Assembly: GCF_030824335.1 (NCBI RefSeq)
Contig: NZ_JAVBXX010000019.1
Location: forward strand, 124,001-188,000
Reading direction: 5' to 3'
Length of the DNA stretch: 64,000 nucleotides
From: Azonexus sp.
GTDB lineage: Bacteria; Pseudomonadota; Gammaproteobacteria; Burkholderiales; Rhodocyclaceae
Shown here: piece after piece, positions 36,307 to 48,111 of the stretch
How the letters are laid out: the number at the start of each line of letters is the position of its first letter
Position numbering within the stretch: position 1 is the first letter of the stretch
Program-made: the position numbers and the translations under genes
Notes under the pieces: model-generated
Database searches by the model: none
What the model was told of the DNA's origin: nothing
The model's input: only the letters and a program-made list of their open reading frames with translations

Positions 36307-37037
36307 ACCTGCTCCCCCTCGACACTGACAATGGCGCCGCCACGCGAACGCCGCAAGGCTTCCAGCCCGTAATGCACGAATGATAGCGCGGCCAGCGCCG
36401 GCACCAGCAGGCCGACCAGCGGCACATGGGCGAGCAGCGCCATGCTCAGGCCGAGCATGAACAGCGGCAGCCGGTGCTGACGGCGCAGCGCATGCCATTC
36501 ATCGGCCGTCGCATGCAGCGACAGGGCGTCGTAAGCAAAGGTTTTGCGATTCAACCAGCCCATCAACAAAAGCGGCACGAGCAGCGAAAAGCCGGGGATC
36601 AGCCACAACGGGATGGTGACCAGCCAGGCGAACATGAACAAAAATGCGGCCAGCAGACTGTTGACCGTAGCAGCGACAAACGAATCCTTGCCCATCGGCG
36701 CCACATCACGATACGCGCCAGCCGAAAGATGCTTGAGCAGCAAGGGCATGATGACGATTGCCGCGAGCAGCGAAGCGCTCATGTAGGCCAGGGCAAAGAT
36801 CGCCATCCAGCCACCGAGATAAGCCAGCACATGCGCCAGCCAGACCAGCCCCCAGCCGACCAGCAAGGTCATCGGCGGATATTCCATCATCTGCTGCACC
36901 ATGGCCTCCAGTGCCCAGACCGCCAGCCCGATGCCGAGCAACAAGGAAAACAGCGCCGGCATCAGCACATACAGCCAGACCCTTGGGCTTCTCAAACTGG
37001 CGAAAGTCCGCGCCAGTGCGAGCATGACTTCATTCAT
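36303..37037 (-). CDS. EI24 (CysZ-like) family membrane protein
   Basis: 244 residues from the ATG at 37037. About six hydrophobic segments; conserved motifs of the EI24 family such as LPLLMGWLNRKTFAYDALS with the RHR-like helix after it (WHALRRQHRLPLFMLG), and VPLVGLLVPALAALSFVHYGLEAL. CysZ imports sulfate, but many family members have no known substrate. It is 5 bp downstream of hrpA and overlaps the CinA-like gene. Confidence 0.82.
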   Translation of the reverse strand: MNEVMLALARTFASLRSPRVWLYVLMPALFSLLLGIGLAVWALEAMVQQMMEYPPMTLLVGWGLVWLAHVLAYLGGWMAIFALAYMSASLLAAIVIMPLLLKHLSAGAYRDVAPMGKDSFVAATVNSLLAAFLFMFAWLVTIPLWLIPGFSLLVPLLLMGWLNRKTFAYDALSLHATADEWHALRRQHRLPLFMLGLSMALLAHVPLVGLLVPALAALSFVHYGLEALRRSRGGAIVSVEGEQV

Positions 37038-37042
37038 GTGCG

Positions 37043-41050
<4,008 letters not shown>

Positions 41051-41355
41051 CGACAGGGCAGCTAGAGCGGGAGGCCGATTTTACCGCGCCCGAGCGGCCG
41101 CTTACGCAGAAGCCACCAGTAGATTGACGCAACCCGGCCCGAGGATTTTCCGCTATTTTTTGCGGTCGACCGCAAAAAAACGGGCAAAACCCGCCGACCC
41201 GGCATGGCCGGGCGCCGCCGCACAATCGAAGCGATTGTCACGGCTGCGGGGCTGAAATATAGTAGAGCGCTTAGTTCAGGCCGTATTTTTCTCACGAAAA
41301 AATCCAGCGCCAGAGACAAAGAAATCCGACTCATCCTTTAAAAAAGCCACCGAGC
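41051..41355. other. 305-bp non-coding region between hrpA and an unknown gene
   Basis: No gene recognised. It holds the perfect palindrome at 41156-41179 (separate entry) and a small CCCGGC-ATG-GCCGGG hairpin near 41198-41212. It should also contain the promoters of both flanking divergent genes. No consensus promoter could be fixed. Confidence 0.5.
41156..41179. repeat. perfect palindrome built from the repeated word GTCGACCGCA
   Basis: T6-GCGGTCGACCGC-A6 (with one extra A), a 24-bp perfect inverted repeat with a GTCGAC centre. It contains the 10-mer on both strands. The same 10-mer occurs in the window on the plus strand at 4233, 24968, 25429, 35493, 39272, 40289, 41165, 46410, 48648, 54464 and 63202, and on the minus strand at 5813, 40523, 41161 and 51057. 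The variant GTTGACCGCA lies at 1323, 7708, 15571, 24411, 54246, 60546 (plus) and 27598, 57473 (minus). The T/A flanks could make it a bidirectional terminator. Confidence 0.85.
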
Positions 41356-42339
41356 ATGCCAGATCAGGACACCCCTGCCACAACAGTCCACGACCAGATT
41401 GCCAATGCGATCCGGGCAAAACGGGAAGGCCGCAGCCACAAGTTGATCCAGGATGAGCTTGATGCAATGGAAGCCTCGTTGCTCGCCGACCTGGAAAAAT
41501 TCGACCCGGAAGCCATCGCCCGGCAAGTCAACGCCGATGAACAAAAAGCCCGGCTGAGCAGCCTGGTCAACAACATCGACCTGGCTTTCCCCGACATTGA
41601 CGCCAATGCCGCTACGCGCAAAACGCAGAAAGCCGGCGGCGCAACAGATATGGCAGCGGGCCGCCCGGATCAAGCGCAGCAGCTACCGGGCAATGGCCTG
41701 CTCGACCAGTTACGTCACCAGGCGGAAGCCATTCAACATCGCCAGCATGTCGAGCACCAACAGCTTTCCAGGATAGAAGCGCAGATGGACTCAGCCCTGC
41801 GCCAGGTTTTTTCCTACCTGCACGAACTGGGTCAGCAACTGAATGTACTCAAGCCGCCAATTCCCCGCAGCTACTTCGTCGCCAGCTCACAGGAGTTGCG
41901 GGGCCTCGTCTGGCAACAAGGCTTTAGCGACTACCGCTCGCTACCGGAAAGTGCCGGATCGCTGATTGAGTTTGTCAGCTTCAACTATCGCCTGTGCGGC
42001 ACACAAGCGCTGGAAATGGAACGCGATGGCACGGTAGCCGAAAGCTTCAGGAAATTTCTGTTTGATCGCAATCTCAACGTTAAAACGGAAGAGTTTCGCA
42101 ACGAACGCCATTACCTGGAAAAGGCACGCTTCACCATCGCCCCCGAAATCAAGGTGAACATTCGCTGGGAAGCCGACGCAAGAAATGGCAAGTTACTGGT
42201 GCACACACGCAACCTGGAACGCCTTGGCAGCGCCTGCTACCAACTGGCACCGAATGCCGTGAATCAATCCCTGCTGGATGAGTTCGGTCGCCTGATCCTC
42301 GATCAGCCACAACAATTCACCCGCTTGGCCAATCGCTGA
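41356..42339 (+). CDS. hypothetical protein, coiled-coil N-terminal half
   Basis: 327 residues, no signal peptide or transmembrane helix, so probably cytoplasmic. The N-terminal 80 residues are helical and charged (AIRAKREGRSHKLIQDELDA), followed by a Gln/Gly-rich linker (about 88-115) and a coiled-coil candidate (QHRQHVEHQQLSRIEAQMDS). The second half (from about 165) looks like a compact alpha/beta domain (LIEFVSFNYRLCGTQALEME). Not recognised. It stands alone between hrpA and an unknown gene. Confidence 0.8.
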   Translation: MPDQDTPATTVHDQIANAIRAKREGRSHKLIQDELDAMEASLLADLEKFDPEAIARQVNADEQKARLSSLVNNIDLAFPDIDANAATRKTQKAGGATDMAAGRPDQAQQLPGNGLLDQLRHQAEAIQHRQHVEHQQLSRIEAQMDSALRQVFSYLHELGQQLNVLKPPIPRSYFVASSQELRGLVWQQGFSDYRSLPESAGSLIEFVSFNYRLCGTQALEMERDGTVAESFRKFLFDRNLNVKTEEFRNERHYLEKARFTIAPEIKVNIRWEADARNGKLLVHTRNLERLGSACYQLAPNAVNQSLLDEFGRLILDQPQQFTRLANR

Positions 42340-42404
42340 CCGATCACCCGCTTCACTACCCGGCGACATTTTGCAAATACCACTGCAGGAAGCAGCACTT
42401 CAAC

Positions 42405-42432
42405 TTGCCAGCGCCATAGCACTCCCTATAAT
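42405..42432 (+). promoter_or_regulatory. sigma-70-type promoter
   Basis: TTGCCA at 42405-42410 and TATAAT at 42427-42432, spacing 16 bp. It is followed by a 38-nt leader with the ribosome-binding site GGGAGG before ATG 42471. Confidence 0.75.
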
Positions 42433-42470
42433 CATCCGGCTTACAAAACCAAACTCGGGAGGCATATCAA

Positions 42471-43151
42471 ATGGCGGCAAGTTTCAACTTAAGTGACAAC
42501 AAACTGAAGGTCGACGTGATTCAAGTCGGCGACACCCTGGTCGAATTTGTCAATGTGACCCTGAACCAATTCTCCGTGCTGGGCGTTAGCGGTACTGGAC
42601 TTTGCTCCAGCTTCGACCCAAGCAACAACACGCTATTCCTGGCCTCGGTCACGGTAGGCAACGAAACCTTCCGCGGCGTGACGCTACGCCTTGATGCCGT
42701 CTCAAATCTGACCACCGATGGCTTAGCGCCGGTACTACCGGGCAAACAGGTGGTCAATCTCAACGACATCGTGACCAACACGGCGAATACGGGAAAAGCC
42801 ACTGTCGATGCAAGCAGCGGCTCCTACCAGTTTTTCGATGACGTCCTGCAAAAAGGCTGGGCTGGCAACGTCGCGCACGATGTCATCATCAACAATTTCG
42901 GTGCAGACGACGCGGTTTACTTCGACGGCAACGGCATCAATGGTGTCGCCTCGACCAGCGAACTCTACTTTCTCCGGCACGACGCCGGCTCGGGCAATGT
43001 GATCGCCACGGCCAAACCCGCATCAACGAACTCCGGCCTGAGCATGTCCCAAGTCACGCTGGTCGGCGTGGGATCGAATGGCGGCTACTTCCCGTCGCTG
43101 AACGACTTCAACGGTTCAGCCACTGGCGACATCTATCTAGGTTTGCCCTGA
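42471..43151 (+). CDS. unknown Asn/Asp/Gly-rich protein, possibly secreted
   Basis: 226 residues rich in Asn, Val, Gly, Ser and Thr with few Lys/Arg, pointing to an extracellular beta-rich protein. There is no N-terminal signal peptide (starts MAASFNLSDNKLKVDVIQVG). The C-terminal part has HDVIINNFGADDAVYFDG, reminiscent of proteins exported by type I systems, but canonical GGxGxDxxx repeats are absent. It has its own promoter, strong ribosome-binding site and terminator, so it is a single-gene unit likely to be well expressed. Function unknown. Confidence 0.75.
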   Translation: MAASFNLSDNKLKVDVIQVGDTLVEFVNVTLNQFSVLGVSGTGLCSSFDPSNNTLFLASVTVGNETFRGVTLRLDAVSNLTTDGLAPVLPGKQVVNLNDIVTNTANTGKATVDASSGSYQFFDDVLQKGWAGNVAHDVIINNFGADDAVYFDGNGINGVASTSELYFLRHDAGSGNVIATAKPASTNSGLSMSQVTLVGVGSNGGYFPSLNDFNGSATGDIYLGLP

Positions 43152-43179
43152 CTTCCGGCAATTTCGGCGTTTTCTGCCA

Positions 43180-43210
43180 GGCCAACGGCTCGTACCCGTT
43201 GGCCTTTTTC
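43180..43210 (+). terminator. intrinsic terminator after the 42471 gene
   Basis: GGCCAACGG (43180-43188), 7-nt loop, CCGTTGGCC (43196-43204) and T5. It lies between convergent genes. Confidence 0.88.
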
Positions 43211-43240
43211 ATGGCCGAGCATTCTCCGCGACACCGCAAA

Positions 43241-44761
43241 TCACATGCTTCCCTGACGCAGATAACGCACATGCCAGCTCAGCGCCTCTTCGAGCAGGTG
43301 CGGCGTCTGCTTGCCCGGCGAGTGATCGAGGGCACGCTTGTAGTAATCGCTCAAGGCCGGCTTGAAGTGCGGATGAGCGCAATGCTCGATGATCGCCTTG
43401 GCCCGTTGTTTGGGCGACAGACCGCGCAAATCGGCCAAGCCCTGTTCGGTCACCAGGATCTGCACATCGTGCTCGGTGTGATCGACATGGGAAGCCATCG
43501 GCACGATGCAGGAAATCTCGCCCCCCTTGGCCTGCGACGGCGTCATGAAGATGGACAGGTAGGCGTTGCGGGCAAAATCGCCCGAGCCGCCAATCCCGTT
43601 CATGATCTTGGTCCCCATGACGTGAGTCGAATTGACGTTGCCGTAAATATCCGCTTCGATCATCCCGTTCATCGCGATGACACCCAGACGACGAATGATT
43701 TCCGGATGATTGGAAATTTCCTGCGGGCGCAGGATGATGTTGTTCTTGTAACGACCGAGATCGGCATTCAGTTCCGCCAGCGCGCCGGAGCTCAACGAAA
43801 AGGCCGTGGCCGAGGCGCAAGTCAGCTTGCCCGACTTGATCATCTCCAGCATGCCGTCCTGCAAGACTTCGGTATACGCCGTCAGGTTTTCGAAAGGCCC
43901 CTGATTCAACCCGGCCATCACCGCATTGGCGATATTGCCCACACCGGACTGCAAAGGCAGCAAATCAGCCGGTAAACGGCCTTTCTTCACCTCATGCTCG
44001 AAAAATTCCAGGATATGGCCGGCGATCTTGCGCGAATTTTCATCCGGTGCCGAAAAAGCGGAATTGCGATCCGGACTATGCGTTTCCACCACCGCAATCA
44101 CTTTGTTCGGATCGCAACGCAGGTAAGCCTCGCCGATGCGGTCGTCGGTCAGGGTCAACGGAATCGGTTTGCGGTTTGGCGGCAGCTGGGTGCCGTAGTA
44201 AATATCGTGCATCCCCTCCAAGGCCGGGTTCTGCCAGGAATTCACTTCCAGGATGATCTTGTCAGCCTGATCCAGCCAGGTCTTGTTATTGCCGATCGAC
44301 GACGAGGGAATCAGACGTCCGTCTTCGAGTATCCCCGACACTTCAACCACGGCAATGTCCAGCTGGCCGAGAAAGCCCGACCAGACGAACTGCGCGACAT
44401 GCGACAGGTGAATATCGATGTATTCCATCTCCCCGGCATTGATCCGCTTGCGACAGGTCGGGTCGGATTGATAGGGCAGACGCATTTCGACGCCATCCAC
44501 CATGGCCAGCGCGCCATCCAGATCGGGGGCCGTCGATGCGCCGGTCCACACGCCAATCTTGAATTTTTTACCGTAAAGATTGGCGTCCATGATGCGTTTG
44601 GCCAAGGCCGACGGCACGGCCTTCGGATAACCGGCACCAGTAAAGCCGCTCATACCGACATTGACGCCGGAAGGAATCAGCCCGGCAGCCTCTTCGGCTG
44701 ACATGATTTTGCTGCGCAGTTTGGCGCACAGGACGCGCGATGCTTCGCTCGGAGTCTGCAT
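43241..44761 (-). CDS. acetyl-CoA hydrolase/transferase family, succinate/propionate CoA-transferase-like
   Basis: 506 residues, class I CoA-transferase of the Cat1/ScpC/AarC type. Recognised from VGMSGFTGAGYPKAVP, SIGNNKTWLDQADKII, the Glu-bearing NGMIEADIYGNVNSTHVMGT and GSGDFARNAYLSIF. It would move CoA between succinyl-CoA, acetyl-CoA or propionyl-CoA and acids. It is divergent from a LysR gene with 194 bp between them, suggesting that regulator controls it. A terminator-like hairpin sits in its leader (separate entry). Confidence 0.92.
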   Translation of the reverse strand: MQTPSEASRVLCAKLRSKIMSAEEAAGLIPSGVNVGMSGFTGAGYPKAVPSALAKRIMDANLYGKKFKIGVWTGASTAPDLDGALAMVDGVEMRLPYQSDPTCRKRINAGEMEYIDIHLSHVAQFVWSGFLGQLDIAVVEVSGILEDGRLIPSSSIGNNKTWLDQADKIILEVNSWQNPALEGMHDIYYGTQLPPNRKPIPLTLTDDRIGEAYLRCDPNKVIAVVETHSPDRNSAFSAPDENSRKIAGHILEFFEHEVKKGRLPADLLPLQSGVGNIANAVMAGLNQGPFENLTAYTEVLQDGMLEMIKSGKLTCASATAFSLSSGALAELNADLGRYKNNIILRPQEISNHPEIIRRLGVIAMNGMIEADIYGNVNSTHVMGTKIMNGIGGSGDFARNAYLSIFMTPSQAKGGEISCIVPMASHVDHTEHDVQILVTEQGLADLRGLSPKQRAKAIIEHCAHPHFKPALSDYYKRALDHSPGKQTPHLLEEALSWHVRYLRQGSM

Positions 44762-44769
44762 GATTGATC

Positions 44770-44805
44770 CTGAGAAAGAAAAAGGAGCCCGCTCACGGCG
44801 GGCTC
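44770..44805 (-). terminator. terminator-like hairpin in the leader of the CoA-transferase gene
   Basis: GAGCCCGC (44785-44792) and GCGGGCTC (44798-44805) form an 8-bp stem with a 5-nt loop, followed on the minus strand by C-T5-C-T3. It lies only 24 nt before the start codon at 44761, with AGGATC as ribosome-binding site between. As no minus-strand gene ends just upstream, it looks like an attenuator. Confidence 0.7.
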
Positions 44806-44955
44806 AAGCCCGATACATCAAGGGCGCATGATCGTCAGAGGAGACTGACAAGGATGAGACGGTAAAAAAGCAGAAGGCGAAACGATAAAACCGCCATTGC
44901 CGCCAGACAAACGACACTTTATGATGCGACAAGTAAGAAAAACTTAAGCATCCCA

Positions 44956-45909
44956 ATGAGCTATCGTCTTCCCCCGCTGGCAGCATTGCGCGCCTTCGAA
45001 GCAGCAGCCCGCCACCGTAGTTTCAAACAGGCAGCGGAGGAGTTGCACGTCACCCCGGCGGCGATCAGTCAGCAAATCCGCCAACTGGAAACCTACCTCG
45101 GTCTGCGTTTGTTCCACCGACTGACCCGAGCCATTGAGCTGACCCCGCAGGCCAAGGCCATGCTACCCAAGCTGCGGGAAGGTTTCGACTGTCTGGCCGC
45201 CGCCGTTGAAAGCAGCCGCCAAAGCAACGACGGGCCACTCACCGTCACCGCCCCGCCATCCTTTGCCTCGCGCTGGCTGATTCCCCGCCTGCCACGCTTT
45301 TCCAGCCTCCATCCGGGGATCGAATTGCACCTGTCGAGCAGTGCCGACACGGTGGACCGGCAAGGCGAGGCGATTGTCTTTGACGAACTGCGGACAGACC
45401 CACGCAGCGCTGCCAGCGAAGTCGCCATTCGCTACGGTTTGGGCAACTATCCGGGACGCCGGGTCGACAAGATATTTTCCCCGGACTACCTGCCGGTGTG
45501 CAGCCCGCGCCTGCCGACACCGGATAAACCCCTGGATACCCCGGCCGATCTGGCGCATCACGTCCTGATTCACGATGAAACCATCGGCCATGAAGGAGCA
45601 CGTCCCGACTGGGCGGCATGGTTGGGCAGCATTGGCATCAAAGGCGTGGATGCCCGGCGTGGCCTGCACTTTTCCAACTCGGTACTGGCCGTGGAAGCGG
45701 CACTGGATGGCCAAGGCGTCGCCCTCGCACCGTTCCCGCTGATTGAAGCCGATGTCGCCGCCGGACGTTTACTGACGCCCTTCACCCAGACCACACCCTC
45801 GCCCTACGCCTACTACCTGGTGATGTCAGAAACCATCGCCAGCCGCCCGGCCGTCGCGGCATTCTGTGCCTGGCTGCTCGACGAAGGCCGCCAGCAGCAG
45901 TCCGTCTAA
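44956..45909 (+). CDS. LysR-type regulator, GcvA-like
   Basis: 317 residues. Winged HTH at the N-terminus (PPLAALRAFEAAARHRSFKQ, AAEELHVTPAAISQQIRQLE) with the GcvA-type PxLxxLRxFE start; a LysR substrate-binding domain follows (TVTAPPSFASRWLIPRL from about 95). The ligand is unknown. It is divergent from the CoA-transferase gene and its stop overlaps the convergent crcB stop by 4 bp. Confidence 0.92.
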   Translation: MSYRLPPLAALRAFEAAARHRSFKQAAEELHVTPAAISQQIRQLETYLGLRLFHRLTRAIELTPQAKAMLPKLREGFDCLAAAVESSRQSNDGPLTVTAPPSFASRWLIPRLPRFSSLHPGIELHLSSSADTVDRQGEAIVFDELRTDPRSAASEVAIRYGLGNYPGRRVDKIFSPDYLPVCSPRLPTPDKPLDTPADLAHHVLIHDETIGHEGARPDWAAWLGSIGIKGVDARRGLHFSNSVLAVEAALDGQGVALAPFPLIEADVAAGRLLTPFTQTTPSPYAYYLVMSETIASRPAVAAFCAWLLDEGRQQQSV

Positions 45910-46295
45910 GCCCAGATCCGGCTGGCGCCGACCGTCAGCAAGCCCAGGTAGGTCGCCGTCAGCGACCCCGCCAGATGGAGCATGGCGAGACCGAGTGCCC
46001 AGAGGGGTTGGCCGGCCAACAGACGTTCCACGACCTCGGCAGAAAATGTCGAAAACGTCGTCAAACCGCCAAGAAATCCGGTGATGACAAACAATTTGAG
46101 CGCCAACGGCAAACCGGAGTTCAGGTGAAAAACCCCCACGGCAATGCCGATCAGATATCCACCGGTCAAATTGGCCGCCAAGGTGCCGAGCGGCACGGCG
46201 AGAAACAGGGGATTAAGCATTAATCCCAGCAACCAGCGTACCCATGCCCCCAATGCGGCCCCCAGTCCCACTGCGGCAAATCCAATAGCGTTCAT
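45906..46295 (-). CDS. crcB: fluoride exporter CrcB/FluC
   Basis: 129 residues from the ATG at 46295, which has a strong ribosome-binding site (AGGAGGG). The four transmembrane helices and the family motifs GALGAWVRW-like (about 12-22), GTLAANLTGGYLIG and FLGGLTTFSTFSAE are present. FluC forms a dual-topology dimeric fluoride channel in the inner membrane. No fluoride riboswitch could be recognised upstream. Confidence 0.94.
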   Translation of the reverse strand: MNAIGFAAVGLGAALGAWVRWLLGLMLNPLFLAVPLGTLAANLTGGYLIGIAVGVFHLNSGLPLALKLFVITGFLGGLTTFSTFSAEVVERLLAGQPLWALGLAMLHLAGSLTATYLGLLTVGASRIWA

Positions 46296-46473
46296 GCCCC
46301 CTCCTTTTGGCAGGATTCTACCGTGCCGGGCTGAATCTCCTGTTGCAGACAATACATCATGAAAACAAACCTTCAATGTCACAATAACGCTTTTGCAACC
46401 CGGAGCACCGTCGACCGCAAGTGTCGACACCCTGCTGCTCGCTGCAGACGGGCCACCGGACTAGGAAGAAAAC

Positions 46474-48045
46474 ATGGAACTGAAAGACTTCAACGATATC
46501 GAGAAAGCCACCCAGAAAGGCCGCCGCGAGTTTTTCCGGCTGGGCAGCGGGCTGCTTTTTGTCGTCGGCATCATGATTTACACCGCGCTTGGCATTGGCG
46601 TTACGGGACCGCAAGGCATCATGCTGGTTGTTGCGGCGATGATCGGTGGCTACATGGCCATGAACATCGGTGCCAACGACGTTGCCAACAATGTCGGTCC
46701 TGCGGTTGGTTCGCACGCCATCACGATGACCGGCGCCATCATCATTGCCGGCATTTTCGAAGTAGCCGGGGCATTGATTGCCGGCGGCGAGGTCGTCTCG
46801 ACCATTCGGGGCGGCATCATCAATCCAGCCAGCATCGCCGACAGCAACCGCTTCATCTGGGTCATGACCTCGGCACTGCTGGCAGGAGCCGTGTGGCTCA
46901 ACATCGCTACCGCAGTTGGCGCACCGGTATCGACCACCCACTCCATCGTCGGTGCGGTGCTTGGTGCCGGCGTGGCTGCCGGCGGCATGGGCGCAGCCAA
47001 CTGGAACACGATGGGCAGCATTGCCGCCAGCTGGGTCGTTTCGCCGGTGCTCGGCGGCGCCGTGGCGGCAGGCTTTCTGTTCTGGATCAAGCGCGCCATC
47101 ACCTACAAGGCCGACATGGTCGTTGCGGCACAAAAAACCGTCCCCATCCTGATCGGTTTGATGGCTTTTTCATTCAGCACTTACTTGATCCTGAAGGGCT
47201 TGAATAAAGTATGGAAGGTTGAATTTACAACGGCCTGCGCCATCGGTGCGGTCATTGGCATTGCAACCTGGCTGCTGATGTCAGCCTCAGTACGTCGGCG
47301 CGCCACGCACCTGAGCAATGACAAGGAGAGCATCAACTCCCTGTTCACCGTACCGCTGATTTTTGCTGCAGCACTACTCAGTTTTGCCCACGGCGCCAAC
47401 GATGTCGCCAATGCCATCGGCCCACTGGCGGCCATCGCTGACACCGTGATTCACGGCCAGGTTTCCGGTAAAGCCGGCATTCCGCTATGGATCATGCTGG
47501 TTGGCGCGCTGGGTATTGCGCTCGGGCTGGCCCTGTACGGCCCGAAACTGATCCGCACCGTCGGCAGTGAAATCACCGAACTCGACCAGATGCGCGCTTT
47601 CTGTATCGCCATGTCGGCTGCCCTGACGGTCATTGTCGCCTCGCAAATGGGGCTACCGGTCAGCTCCACGCATATCGCACTGGGCGGCGTATTCGGGGTC
47701 GGTTTTCTGCGTGAATTCATCAAGAGCAGCTACTCGCAGATGATTGAGGAAATAAAGGAACATCACCTGGGAGCCGACAAGGACAACGTCGAAGCCTTCC
47801 TGAACAAGTTTGCCAAGGCAAGCGTCCAGGACAAACGGGAAATGCTGGATCAGTTGAAAGCGCGTACCGCGCAGGCCAATCTGTCGAAATACGACCGCAA
47901 GCAGATGCGCAAGGTATATCGGCATGAACTGGTCAAGCGCTCAGCCGCTTTCCGGATCGCCGCAGCGTGGATTATCACGGTACCGGCCTCCGCGTTGATG
48001 GCGGCGATGCTCTACTTCATGATTTTCGGCATCGTTCACGCCTGA
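46474..48045 (+). CDS. inorganic phosphate transporter, Pit/PHO4 family
   Basis: 523 residues with about ten transmembrane segments. The duplicated family signature is GANDVANNVGPAVGSHA near 66 and HGANDVANAIGPLAA near 307, each followed by a VSTTH-type motif (GAPVSTTHSIVGAV; GLPVSSTHIALGGV). A cytoplasmic loop of about 70 charged residues precedes the last helix (about 420-495). It takes up metal-phosphate driven by protons. Phosphate-accumulating Rhodocyclales rely on Pit transport, but that link is only context. A GTCGACCGCA copy lies upstream at 46410. Confidence 0.93.
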   Translation: MELKDFNDIEKATQKGRREFFRLGSGLLFVVGIMIYTALGIGVTGPQGIMLVVAAMIGGYMAMNIGANDVANNVGPAVGSHAITMTGAIIIAGIFEVAGALIAGGEVVSTIRGGIINPASIADSNRFIWVMTSALLAGAVWLNIATAVGAPVSTTHSIVGAVLGAGVAAGGMGAANWNTMGSIAASWVVSPVLGGAVAAGFLFWIKRAITYKADMVVAAQKTVPILIGLMAFSFSTYLILKGLNKVWKVEFTTACAIGAVIGIATWLLMSASVRRRATHLSNDKESINSLFTVPLIFAAALLSFAHGANDVANAIGPLAAIADTVIHGQVSGKAGIPLWIMLVGALGIALGLALYGPKLIRTVGSEITELDQMRAFCIAMSAALTVIVASQMGLPVSSTHIALGGVFGVGFLREFIKSSYSQMIEEIKEHHLGADKDNVEAFLNKFAKASVQDKREMLDQLKARTAQANLSKYDRKQMRKVYRHELVKRSAAFRIAAAWIITVPASALMAAMLYFMIFGIVHA

Positions 48046-48111
48046 ACCGGGCCTGTCGGCTGGTAAAATCGGGGCTTTGTGGCTCACCACATTGCCCCCG
48101 AACAGCCCTCC

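Noticed and set aside
46296-46473. Fluoride riboswitch upstream of crcB
   Set aside because: The conserved GGNGATGG and later CCGAT-type core could not be found on the minus strand.
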